Assembly (NCBI GenBank): GCA_018432645.1
Contig: JAHDSP010000392.1
Coordinates: 1 to 7,282 of the forward strand
DNA length: 7,282 bases
Direction: 5' to 3'
Source of the DNA: Bacteroidales bacterium
GTDB lineage: Bacteria > Bacteroidota > Bacteroidia > Bacteroidales > DTU049
A program made the translations under genes and the position numbers. Below are positions 1-7,282 of this stretch, one piece after another. Positions within the stretch are counted from its first letter, which is position 1. Each line of letters begins with the position of its first letter. A model generated the notes under the pieces. That model was not told the DNA's origin. It saw nothing but the letters and a program-made list of their open reading frames with translations, and did not search any database.

Positions 1-88
1 GGAATTCGTGGAGATTATCTAAGAATTCTCTTTTGCCCTCTTTGGTCAGAGCCAGCATTTTTTCTATGTTTTCAGTTGTATATTCCAT
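1..88 (-). CDS. N-terminal fragment of an unidentified protein (cut by window edge)
   Basis: An ATG at 88-86 opens a frame that stays open for 29 codons to the left edge of the window. The peptide begins MEYTTENIEKMLALTKEGKR and continues EFLDNLHEF; it is hydrophilic, probably helical, and has no signal peptide. I do not recognise the family from so short a piece. Support for a real gene comes from a TAATTTTG promoter-like element at 104-111, placed 15 nt before the ATG, the same arrangement seen ahead of other genes here. It lies downstream of the ligA unit on the same strand but probably has its own transcript. A chance open frame of this length is possible in AT-rich DNA. Confidence 0.5.
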   Translation of the reverse strand, partial: MEYTTENIEKMLALTKEGKREFLDNLHEF

Positions 89-103
89 AGTTTTTATTTT
101 TTA

Positions 104-111
104 CAAAATTA
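104..111 (-). promoter_or_regulatory. Candidate Bacteroidota -7 element for the left-edge gene
   Basis: On the minus strand this reads TAATTTTG, an exact match to the Bacteroidota -7 consensus TAnnTTTG. It is 15 nt upstream of the ATG at 88 and is followed by an A-rich leader. No convincing TTTG -33 element is visible at the expected distance, so the call rests on the -7 box and its position. Confidence 0.4.
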
Positions 112-139
112 ATAAAAATATTTAACATGAAAAGTTAAA
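112..139 (-). terminator. Weak candidate terminator after the ligA unit
   Basis: On the minus strand TTTAAC (139-134) can pair with GTTAAA (126-121) across a 7-nt loop, and the sequence then runs TATTTTTATT. The stem is only 6 bp and AT-rich, so it would be weak. It is the only hairpin with a following T-rich run that I see in the 126-bp gap between the small secreted-protein gene and the left-edge gene. Confidence 0.2.
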
Positions 140-214
140 CATAAATGTTTCTCAATATTCATTACACATATCACCACAAATCTTTTAGTTTCGTTTTTTA
201 ATAATCGTTTTAGC

Positions 215-703
215 TCATTCATTTAATTCTTTAAAATCTGGAAATAATGACTTTAAATAATTATAAAATTCTCGCACATTACCCTGCATATTGCCAAATT
301 GCCTATTAGCACATTCATAACATAAACCCTTTTGGATTTCTTTATTTTTATAAATAACTGTAGCCATATATGTAACTCCTCCTACGCATCCTTCATAGTC
401 ATATTTGGTTTTTTCAGGGCCAATTTGTATCTTATTTGTATTGAAATATTTAGTTATGTTTTTCCACTCTTCTGAGCTTATTCTTACTTTTGTCTTTTCT
501 ATGACTTCCTTTTGTTTTTTTATAGTTAATTTTATTTTCTTTTTTTTAATAATAAATTCTTGTTCTCTGTTATATTCAGGAGATAAGGGCGGAGTTTTAA
601 AAACGAAATTAATTTGTTTGATTTGTGTTAATTGGGCAAAACTATTATCAATATTTATGAAAAATAAATTGAAAAATAGTACTAATAAAATTGAATTTTT
701 CAT
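215..703 (-). CDS. Small exported protein of unknown function, second gene after ligA
   Basis: This 162-residue protein is of no family I recognise. Residues 1-24 form a clear Sec signal peptide: a Lys near the N-terminus, a hydrophobic stretch rich in Leu, Phe and Ile, then a likely cleavage site after SFA or SFAQ. It lacks a lipobox Cys at the cleavage point, so it should be periplasmic or secreted rather than a lipoprotein. Residues 50-72 are strongly basic (several Lys runs). The C-terminal half (about 100-150) looks like a compact fold, with Cys106 in a GCVGG motif and a Cys128-x-x-Cys131 pair that could form a disulfide or bind metal. The start lies only 4 nt after the ligA stop, so the two genes are probably co-transcribed and perhaps translationally coupled. 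The link to ligA may be positional only. The gene is surely coding (intact, signal peptide, operon position); its role is unknown. Confidence 0.75.
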   Translation of the reverse strand: MKNSILLVLFFNLFFINIDNSFAQLTQIKQINFVFKTPPLSPEYNREQEFIIKKKKIKLTIKKQKEVIEKTKVRISSEEWKNITKYFNTNKIQIGPEKTKYDYEGCVGGVTYMATVIYKNKEIQKGLCYECANRQFGNMQGNVREFYNYLKSLFPDFKELNE

Positions 704-707
704 ATTT

Positions 708-2768
<2,061 letters not shown>

Positions 2769-2771
2769 TTA

Positions 2772-2779
2772 CAAATCTA
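2772..2779 (-). promoter_or_regulatory. Candidate Bacteroidota -7 element for ligA
   Basis: The minus strand reads TAGATTTG, an exact match to TAnnTTTG, 30 nt upstream of the ligA ATG. It sits just past the tRNA-Asp terminator, which is where a new transcription unit should begin. The -33 region is a run of A and T with no clear TTTG. Confidence 0.45.
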
Positions 2780-2794
2780 AAAAATTTATAATAA

Positions 2795-2838
2795 ATAAAA
2801 AAATAAAAAAAGAGAGATTTTTGTAAAATCTCTCTTTT
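2795..2838 (-). terminator. Intrinsic terminator of the tRNA-Asp gene
   Basis: Arms at 2825-2838 and 2808-2821 form a perfect 14-bp inverted repeat (AAAAGAGAGATTTT with its complement) around a 3-nt loop. On the minus strand the hairpin runs directly into a T-rich tract broken by single A residues. It begins only 2 nt after the mature tRNA end, so it should end the tRNA transcript and isolate ligA from upstream transcription. There is no comparable T tract in the plus orientation. Confidence 0.85.
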
Positions 2839-2840
2839 AG

Positions 2841-2915
2841 CGGTCCGGACGGGGCTCGAACCCGCGACCTCATGCGTGACAGGCATGCATTCTAACCAAA
2901 CTGAACTACCGGACC
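2841..2915 (-). tRNA. tRNA-Asp (anticodon GTC)
   Basis: The minus strand folds into a complete cloverleaf. The acceptor stem GGTCCGG pairs with CCGGACC and is followed by discriminator G (2841). The D stem is GTTC/GAAT. The anticodon stem CATGC/GCATG encloses the loop CTGTCAC, giving anticodon GTC (2880-2878), which reads Asp codons. The T arm carries the usual TTCGAGC loop. The CCA end is not encoded (the sequence continues CTA), so it must be added after transcription. It appears to be a single-gene unit: a promoter-like TAATTTTG lies 13 nt upstream and a perfect hairpin terminator follows directly, although read-through from ribE is possible. Confidence 0.97.
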
Positions 2916-2928
2916 AAATTTATTTTTG

Positions 2929-2936
2929 CAAAATTA
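2929..2936 (-). promoter_or_regulatory. Candidate Bacteroidota -7 element for tRNA-Asp
   Basis: The minus strand reads TAATTTTG, an exact fit to TAnnTTTG, ending 13 nt before the first base of the mature tRNA. This would leave a 5' leader of only a few bases for RNase P to remove. No good -33 TTTG is visible in the AT-only sequence upstream. Confidence 0.45.
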
Positions 2937-2965
2937 TGAAAAATATTTTAAATAAAAAAATATTT

Positions 2966-3571
2966 TCATTTTATAATTTCATATTCTTCTAAAATCTTTT
3001 TAATGTATTTGCCTATAATGTCGAATTCTAAATTTACTATAGTGCCTATTTTGAAATTATGAAAATTAGTATTTTCATAAGTATAAGGTATAATAGCTAC
3101 AGAAAACAAATTTTTTTCACTATCAACTACAGTGAGGCTAACACCATTAACAGATATAGATCCTTTCTCTACAGTAATATTTCCTTTAGATTGATCATAT
3201 TCTATGAAATATTTCCAGCTACCATCGAGTTCTTCTATTTTAGTTACTATACCAGTTTGATCTACATGTCCTTGTACGATATGTCCATCAAAGCGACCAT
3301 TTGCTGGAATGGAACGTTCTAAATTTACTTCATACCCTTCTATCCAATTCTTTAAGCAAGTTCTATTCAATGTTTCATCAATAGCAGTTACTTTATAAAG
3401 AAGATTGACATTATCTACCCATACTACAGTCAAGCATACACCATCGTGGCTCACACTTTGATCTATTTTTAACTCTGAAGCCATCGTAGCTTTAATAGTA
3501 AAATTGATATTACTACCTTGACGTTCTATTTTTTGAATTTTACCTAATTGCTCTACTATTCCACTAAACAT
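2966..3571 (-). CDS. ribE: Riboflavin synthase (alpha subunit type)
   Basis: Catalyses the last step of riboflavin synthesis, the dismutation of two 6,7-dimethyl-8-ribityllumazine molecules to riboflavin and a pyrimidinedione, in the cytoplasm as a trimer. The 201-residue protein has the family's N-terminal MFSGIVE and two tandem lumazine-binding barrels. Barrel one carries SHDGVCLTVV (41-50) and barrel two the matching SVNGVSLTVV (140-149). Between them lies the conserved GHIVQGHVD (96-104). The C-terminal helix (about 185-200) is the part that mediates trimerisation in the family. It starts 27 nt after the aminopeptidase P stop codon on the same strand, so co-transcription is plausible, though an imperfect promoter-like TAATTTTA lies in that gap. 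There is no room for an FMN riboswitch and no other rib gene in the window. The symbol ribE follows Bacteroidota and Bacillus usage; E. coli calls it ribC. Confidence 0.96.
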   Translation of the reverse strand: MFSGIVEQLGKIQKIERQGSNINFTIKATMASELKIDQSVSHDGVCLTVVWVDNVNLLYKVTAIDETLNRTCLKNWIEGYEVNLERSIPANGRFDGHIVQGHVDQTGIVTKIEELDGSWKYFIEYDQSKGNITVEKGSISVNGVSLTVVDSEKNLFSVAIIPYTYENTNFHNFKIGTIVNLEFDIIGKYIKKILEEYEIIK

Positions 3572-3585
3572 AATTATATTTTTTG

Positions 3586-3593
3586 TAAAATTA
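3586..3593 (-). promoter_or_regulatory. Possible weak -7 element for ribE
   Basis: The minus strand reads TAATTTTA, one base off TAnnTTTG, 14 nt before the ribE ATG and followed by CAAAAAA as at other starts in this window. It partly sits in the short gap after the aminopeptidase P stop codon, so ribE may have an internal promoter in addition to read-through. Confidence 0.25.
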
Positions 3594-3598
3594 TAGCA

Positions 3599-4987
3599 TT
3601 ATTCTTTCATAGCATTTTCTACTTCATCAATAGTGATAGGAAGTCTTTTACCAATTAATCTACAGCCGTTATCTGTAATCAATATATCATCTTCTAATCT
3701 GATACCACCGAAATCTAAATATTTTTCTACTTGGTTATAATTAATAAATTCTGATAATTTATTTTCTGCTTTCCATTTTTCTATTAATGCTGGGATGAAA
3801 TAAATGCCAGGTTCATCAGTTACTACCATACCTGGTTTAAGTGTTCTAGCAAATCGAAGAGAACCTGTACCAAATTCTGTTGATCTATTTAATTCATTAT
3901 CATAACCCACATAATTTTCACCTAAATCTTCCATATCATGAACATCTAATCCTAGCATATGACCTAGTCCATGTACAAAAAATAGTGTATGCGCTCCTTT
4001 AGCTATGGCTTCATCTGGATTGCCTTTCATTAGTCCTAATTCTATTAGACCACTAGCTATCACTTTAGCAGCTGCTAGATGAATATCCAAATATTTTTGC
4101 CCTGGAGCAGAAATTTCAATTGTATTTTGATTTGCTCTTCGCACAATTTCATAAATTTCTTTTTGTTTTTGAGTAAATTTTCCACTTACAGGAGTTACTC
4201 TAGTATAATCACTAGCATAGAAGCTATTAGCTTGAGCACCAGCGTCAGCTAATAAAAGTTGACCTGACTGCATGATATTATTGTGATAAGGATTGTGCAA
4301 TGTTTCACCATGTACTGATAAAATAGTAGGGAAAGAAGGTCCCTCGCCATATTGATATGATATACCATCCATCATACCTGCTATTTCTTGTTCCTTGATG
4401 CCAGGTTTAGCCATTTTGAAAACACACATATGCATTTTATAACCTATTTCTGCAGCTATTTCCATTTCAGCTATCTCTTCATCACTTTTAATAGATCTTA
4501 GCGATACTACAGCTCTCACCAATTCTACTGAAGATTTAGTTTTTAATTCCTTTATAGATATACCTAATAGCTCATTGAGTAATATTTTATTTTCTGCTCT
4601 ATATGGTGGTAAAAAATGTATTTCTCTATTGAGGTTTACCTGTTTAGAGATATATTCATATAAATTGTTAAAAGGTAAAACTTTATTTACACCCACTTGA
4701 CTGGCTAATTCTTTCATAGTAGGCTGTGGTCCCATCCAGATAATATCATCTATTTCTACATCATCACCGAAAATGTATTCTTCTCCATTGTCAAAATCTA
4801 TCACGCCTGCTAGATTTGATAAATTTAAGCCAAAAAAATATAGAAAAGTACTATCTTGTCTGAATTTATAAGTATTTGCTGCATAATTCATTGGAGATTC
4901 TGTATTACCTAAAATTAGACCTATTCCTTTTAATCCTTTGGATTTTAAATTATTCCTTCGATTAATATAAACTGATTGTGTAAACAT
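3599..4987 (-). CDS. pepP: Xaa-Pro aminopeptidase (aminopeptidase P, M24B family)
   Basis: A cytoplasmic metallopeptidase that removes the N-terminal residue from peptides with proline in second place. With the start chosen here it has 462 residues, close to Bacteroides homologues. The N-terminal domain (about 1-165) includes NYAANTYKFRQDSTFLYFFG, typical of the family. The C-terminal pita-bread domain holds all five dinuclear metal ligands: Asp248, Asp260, His343 (in HGLGH), Glu392 (in DEPG) and Glu432 (in RLED). His339 of HGLGH is the expected catalytic-site His. I chose the ATG at 4987 because homologues begin MF-x-x-x-x-YIxRR. An in-frame ATG at 5020 would add 11 residues (MKNMIIFTKKI), and another lies at 5011. 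ribE follows 27 nt downstream. The gene is divergent from the DUF1573 gene. Confidence 0.95.
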   Translation of the reverse strand: MFTQSVYINRRNNLKSKGLKGIGLILGNTESPMNYAANTYKFRQDSTFLYFFGLNLSNLAGVIDFDNGEEYIFGDDVEIDDIIWMGPQPTMKELASQVGVNKVLPFNNLYEYISKQVNLNREIHFLPPYRAENKILLNELLGISIKELKTKSSVELVRAVVSLRSIKSDEEIAEMEIAAEIGYKMHMCVFKMAKPGIKEQEIAGMMDGISYQYGEGPSFPTILSVHGETLHNPYHNNIMQSGQLLLADAGAQANSFYASDYTRVTPVSGKFTQKQKEIYEIVRRANQNTIEISAPGQKYLDIHLAAAKVIASGLIELGLMKGNPDEAIAKGAHTLFFVHGLGHMLGLDVHDMEDLGENYVGYDNELNRSTEFGTGSLRFARTLKPGMVVTDEPGIYFIPALIEKWKAENKLSEFINYNQVEKYLDFGGIRLEDDILITDNGCRLIGKRLPITIDEVENAMKE

Positions 4988-4998
4988 AATTTTTTTTG

Positions 4999-5006
4999 TA
5001 AAAATA
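4999..5006 (-). promoter_or_regulatory. Possible -7 element for pepP, overlapping the alternative N-terminus
   Basis: The minus strand reads TATTTTTA followed by CAAAAAAAA, one base off TAnnTTTG and 11 nt before the ATG at 4987. If it is the promoter, the leader would be only a few bases and the upstream ATGs at 5020 and 5011 would not be in the mRNA. It resembles the arrangement ahead of ribE and the left-edge gene, but a 1-base mismatch in AT-rich DNA is weak evidence. Confidence 0.25.
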
Positions 5007-5111
5007 ATCATATTTTTCATAAAAATTAAATTTATTTGTAAATTTTTATTGAAAAAATTAAATACTTATTTATCTAAAATTATTATATGTATAAAAAAAT
5101 TTATTTGTTAT

Positions 5112-5136
5112 TCAAATTAATTTTAATCAAATTAAT
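5112..5136. repeat. Two 10-bp direct repeats in the divergent intergenic region
   Basis: TCAAATTAAT occurs at 5112-5121 and again at 5127-5136, 15 bp start to start. They lie in the 205-bp gap between the divergent pepP and DUF1573 genes, upstream of the latter's promoter element. They could be a regulator site, but low sequence complexity makes chance quite likely. Confidence 0.3.
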
Positions 5137-5164
5137 GTAAAAATTTAATATTATTTTATTTTTA

Positions 5165-5172
5165 TAAATTTG
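5165..5172 (+). promoter_or_regulatory. Candidate Bacteroidota -7 element for the DUF1573 gene
   Basis: TAAATTTG matches TAnnTTTG exactly and ends 20 nt before the ATG at 5193. The leader that follows is A-rich (several AAAAA runs) with no purine-rich Shine-Dalgarno sequence, as is usual in Bacteroidota. A TTTA at 5144-5147 is the nearest thing to a -33 TTTG, with a slightly short spacer. Confidence 0.5.
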
Positions 5173-5192
5173 TATGACAAAAAAACAAAAAT

Positions 5193-6281
5193 ATGAAAAA
5201 AGTAACAATTTTACTTATGTTAACCCTTATTAGTGTGGGGATAATAAATGCTCAGAAAAAACCAACGATTTTATTTGAAAGTAAGGTTTATGATTTCGGG
5301 CAAATAAAAGAACAAGACGGCAAACAAACTGCTAGATTTAATTTTAAAAATATTGGCAATGATACATTGAAGATTTTAAATGTGAGACCTTCGTGTGGCT
5401 GCACTACATCTGATTATACTAAAACACCTATTTTACCTGGACAGAGTGGATTTATTGATGCTGTATATAATCCTAAGGGCAGACCAGGAGCTTTTAATAA
5501 GATTGTAACAGTAATAACTAATGATCCAGAAAATTCCAATGTAATTTTGACTATAAAAGGAAAAGTAATACCAAAGCCAAAAACTAAAGCTGATAATTAC
5601 CCTCAAGTAATAGGTAATTTACGTTTCAAATCTAATCATATTAATTTTAATGATATCAAAGATAGTGAAGTTAAAACCGATACTATTTATTTATATAATC
5701 CTAGTGATAAAAAAATTACAATATTTGCTGAAAACATACCAGTATATCTAAAAATTCAAATACCAGCGGGAGGTATTGTAATAAATCCTGATCAAGAATT
5801 AAAAATAGCTATTACCTATGATGCAAAAGCCCGTAATGATTATGGCTATGTTTTTGATAGATTCCAGCTCAAAACAGATGATACAGACCAACCTGCTAAA
5901 CAAATGTATGTAAGTGCAAATATTAATCAAGATTTCAGTTGGATGACAGAAAAAGATAAAGCTAAAGCTCCTAAAATAGTATTTGAGAAGACAGAAGTTG
6001 TTTTTGATACTATTAAATCTGGCCAATCAGTAACTGTTGAATTTCCATTTAGAAATGAAGGAAAAAATGATCTTAAAATTTTAAAAGTAAAATCTAGCTG
6101 CGGATGCACAGCTACTACCCCAGAAAAAACTATTTTGAAAAAAGGAGAAAAATCTATCATTAAAGCTACTTTTAATACATCTGGTAGAAGAGGAGAACAA
6201 CAAAAAACAATTACCGTGATTACTAATGATCCAGAGCATAGCTTGGTGGTTCTCAAACTCAAAGGATATGTAAAAGAATAA
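5193..6281 (+). CDS. Secreted DUF1573 protein with two CGC-motif domains
   Basis: A 362-residue exported protein of the DUF1573 family, whose members adopt Ig-like beta-sandwich folds; no biochemical role is established. A Sec signal peptide covers residues 1-20 (MKK, hydrophobic core, cut before QKK). Three beta-rich domains follow. The first (about 24-127) and third (about 259-361) are clear internal duplicates: each has a phenylalanine-rich FNFKN/FPFRN strand, an SCGCT motif (Cys68/Cys70 and Cys303/Cys305) and a near-identical VTVITNDPE or ITVITNDPE strand (104-113, 339-348). The middle domain (about 140-245) has similar strand spacing but no Cys. The four Cys are the only ones in the protein, so the paired CxC motifs may be redox-active or bind a ligand. 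There is no lipobox, sortase signal or type IX tail, so it is probably periplasmic. It stands alone, divergent from pepP, with its own promoter-like element and terminator. Confidence 0.92.
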   Translation: MKKVTILLMLTLISVGIINAQKKPTILFESKVYDFGQIKEQDGKQTARFNFKNIGNDTLKILNVRPSCGCTTSDYTKTPILPGQSGFIDAVYNPKGRPGAFNKIVTVITNDPENSNVILTIKGKVIPKPKTKADNYPQVIGNLRFKSNHINFNDIKDSEVKTDTIYLYNPSDKKITIFAENIPVYLKIQIPAGGIVINPDQELKIAITYDAKARNDYGYVFDRFQLKTDDTDQPAKQMYVSANINQDFSWMTEKDKAKAPKIVFEKTEVVFDTIKSGQSVTVEFPFRNEGKNDLKILKVKSSCGCTATTPEKTILKKGEKSIIKATFNTSGRRGEQQKTITVITNDPEHSLVVLKLKGYVKE

Positions 6282-6302
6282 ATTGAAAAATTTGTTTTTT
6301 TT

Positions 6303-6340
6303 AAAAAGGGGGAAATTAATTAATTTTCCCCTTTTTATTT
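6303..6340 (+). terminator. Intrinsic terminator of the DUF1573 gene
   Basis: A 15-bp hairpin (arms 6303-6317 and 6322-6336, one G-U pair, 4-nt loop AATT) has a GGGG/CCCC core and ends in TTTTTATTT. It begins 21 nt after the stop codon. Because the arm ends are A and T runs, it might also work on the minus strand for transcription coming from the transposase gene, though the T run there is shorter. Confidence 0.85.
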
Positions 6341-6375
6341 GAATAGAAATTTGGAAGGGAGTGTAAATATAATTT

Positions 6376-7282
6376 TTATGTTAGGTTTTCTATTGGTTTA
6401 TTTTTAAGCTCGATGTATTTATACCATGCCCGCCTATCCGACGCCGCTAAATTCAACATCCTCCCTACATCCTCTATTAATTTATTCAGTAAATACTTAT
6501 GCTTCACTATATACCACATTATATAACTTTGTAAATACTTCGTTGCTACTCCTCTAAACTTCTTATCTATCCACTTCGCAAACTTTACTGTATGCTGTCT
6601 CACTGTATTTATGTTGTATGTATCATTCTGATCTTTCACTAATTCTCGTTTTACTGCCTTACTCTTTAAATTCTTCGACCTAAACTTCTTGAACTCTTTC
6701 TTATCTTCTCCCAATATTGTGCTGCTTGTAGATACTTTATTTCTTAATATTTTTTCTATTTTCACCTTTTTTATTTTATCAAAGCATATCAGATTGAATA
6801 GCATATTGCCACTTCTGTCTTTCATCGCTAGCACTGCCACATTGTGCTGTTTCTTTTCCTGAGCTATCAAATATTCTTCTTTTGTTTTATATTTTCTACC
6901 TTTTTCTGAATACTTCATCAGCAACTCTTCGAGTTCCATTATCCCAAAAAAGTTTACATTTTCATCGAAACTTCTCAATGCTGTTAATATCCTATGTCTC
7001 CATTCGAAACTTGTCGTTAGATCTATTCCTATTTCTTTAGCACATTGGCGTAAACTTTTTCCTTCGAGCATACAGAGAATGTAGTCCAACATTAATTCTT
7101 TTTTATGCAGATTGTAAACAAAGGTGCCGGTAGTTACTCGAAAGTTCTTGCCACATTCTTTGCATTGATAGAGCTGCTGACCTTGTTGATGACCATTTTT
7201 TATAATGTTTATGCTCTCACATTTGGGACATTGTGGAGATACACTTTGTGCCTTGAGACCTTGGTAGTCTACTACATCTGCA
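6376..7282 (-). CDS. IS1595-type (ISXO2-like) transposase, N-terminus beyond window
   Basis: The frame is open from the right edge (7281) to a TAA at 6376, giving 301 visible residues; the ATG at 7092 is internal because the frame upstream encodes a zinc ribbon. In visible-residue numbering the ribbon uses CPKC (18-21) and CKEC (40-43). A helix-turn-helix-like segment follows (about 72-101, GKSLRQCAKEIG then WRHRIL), as in IS1595 proteins. The DDE-like core follows, including SEKG (125-128), VAVLAMKDRSG and GVATKYL (244-250). By my recalled alignment the first catalytic Asp (VExDE) is Glu118, the second is Asp193, and the usual HxxN-type region is altered, with Arg228 where Asn is common. The ORF is intact, so it may be a variant, a dead copy or recently inactivated. 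It uses more C/G-ending codons than its neighbours, and codons at 6428-6447 are 80% GC, which fits mobile origin. Confidence 0.85.
   Translation of the reverse strand, partial: ADVVDYQGLKAQSVSPQCPKCESINIIKNGHQQGQQLYQCKECGKNFRVTTGTFVYNLHKKELMLDYILCMLEGKSLRQCAKEIGIDLTTSFEWRHRILTALRSFDENVNFFGIMELEELLMKYSEKGRKYKTKEEYLIAQEKKQHNVAVLAMKDRSGNMLFNLICFDKIKKVKIEKILRNKVSTSSTILGEDKKEFKKFRSKNLKSKAVKRELVKDQNDTYNINTVRQHTVKFAKWIDKKFRGVATKYLQSYIMWYIVKHKYLLNKLIEDVGRMLNLAASDRRAWYKYIELKNKPIENLT

Noticed and set aside
540..547. Run of eight T in the exported-protein gene as a possible phase-variation tract
   Set aside because: It encodes part of a Lys cluster in frame, and runs of this length are common throughout this AT-rich DNA.
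2940..2966. AT-only inverted repeat after ribE as a terminator
   Set aside because: AAAATATTTT at both ends is self-complementary and contains no G or C, so the hairpin would be very weak; the tRNA promoter-like box follows immediately.
3572..3598. FMN riboswitch ahead of ribE
   Set aside because: Only 27 nt separate ribE from the upstream gene, far too short for an RFN element, and none of its conserved sequence is present.
5799..6262. Two minus-strand frames inside the DUF1573 gene
   Set aside because: Both lie antisense within a well-supported coding region and show no recognisable domain or start context.
6354..6371. GGAAGGGAGTGTAAATAT as the terminal inverted repeat of the insertion sequence
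   Set aside because: It lies at a plausible distance from the transposase stop, but the other end is outside the window, so neither an inverted repeat nor a target duplication can be confirmed.

Overview
The window is AT-rich (roughly 30% GC by eye) and looks like a chromosomal segment from a member of the Bacteroidota. Three things point there. The aminopeptidase P, riboflavin synthase and DNA ligase are of the Bacteroidota type. A secreted multi-domain DUF1573 protein is present, a family common in that phylum. Several genes are also preceded by an 8-base element fitting the Bacteroidota -7 promoter consensus TAnnTTTG, with no clear Shine-Dalgarno sequence. UGA acts as a stop codon (riboflavin synthase ends in TGA).

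Layout, left to right. Bases 1-88 hold the N-terminus of an unidentified minus-strand gene cut by the window edge. Bases 215-2741 hold a two-gene minus-strand unit: ligA (NAD-dependent DNA ligase) followed, after 4 nt, by a small secreted protein of unknown function. Bases 2808-2915 hold a minus-strand tRNA-Asp(GTC) with its own promoter-like element and a perfect 14-bp intrinsic terminator. Bases 2966-4987 hold ribE (riboflavin synthase) and, upstream of it on the same strand, an aminopeptidase P gene, separated by 27 nt. A 205-bp very AT-rich intergenic region then separates this leftward block from a rightward gene (5193-6281) for a DUF1573 protein, which ends in a strong hairpin terminator. 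The right end, 6376-7282, is a minus-strand transposase of the IS1595 (ISXO2-like) type whose N-terminus runs off the window.

The genes are mostly housekeeping: DNA replication and repair (ligA), flavin synthesis (ribE), peptide turnover (aminopeptidase P) and translation (tRNA-Asp). There is no sign that they form one pathway. The accessory parts are the transposase, the two exported proteins of unknown role and the short gene at the left edge. I found no CRISPR array, toxin-antitoxin pair, phage module or clearly new multi-gene system. The points most worth a second look are the transposase, whose apparent catalytic positions depart from the family pattern, the repeated promoter module, and the small exported protein coupled to ligA.
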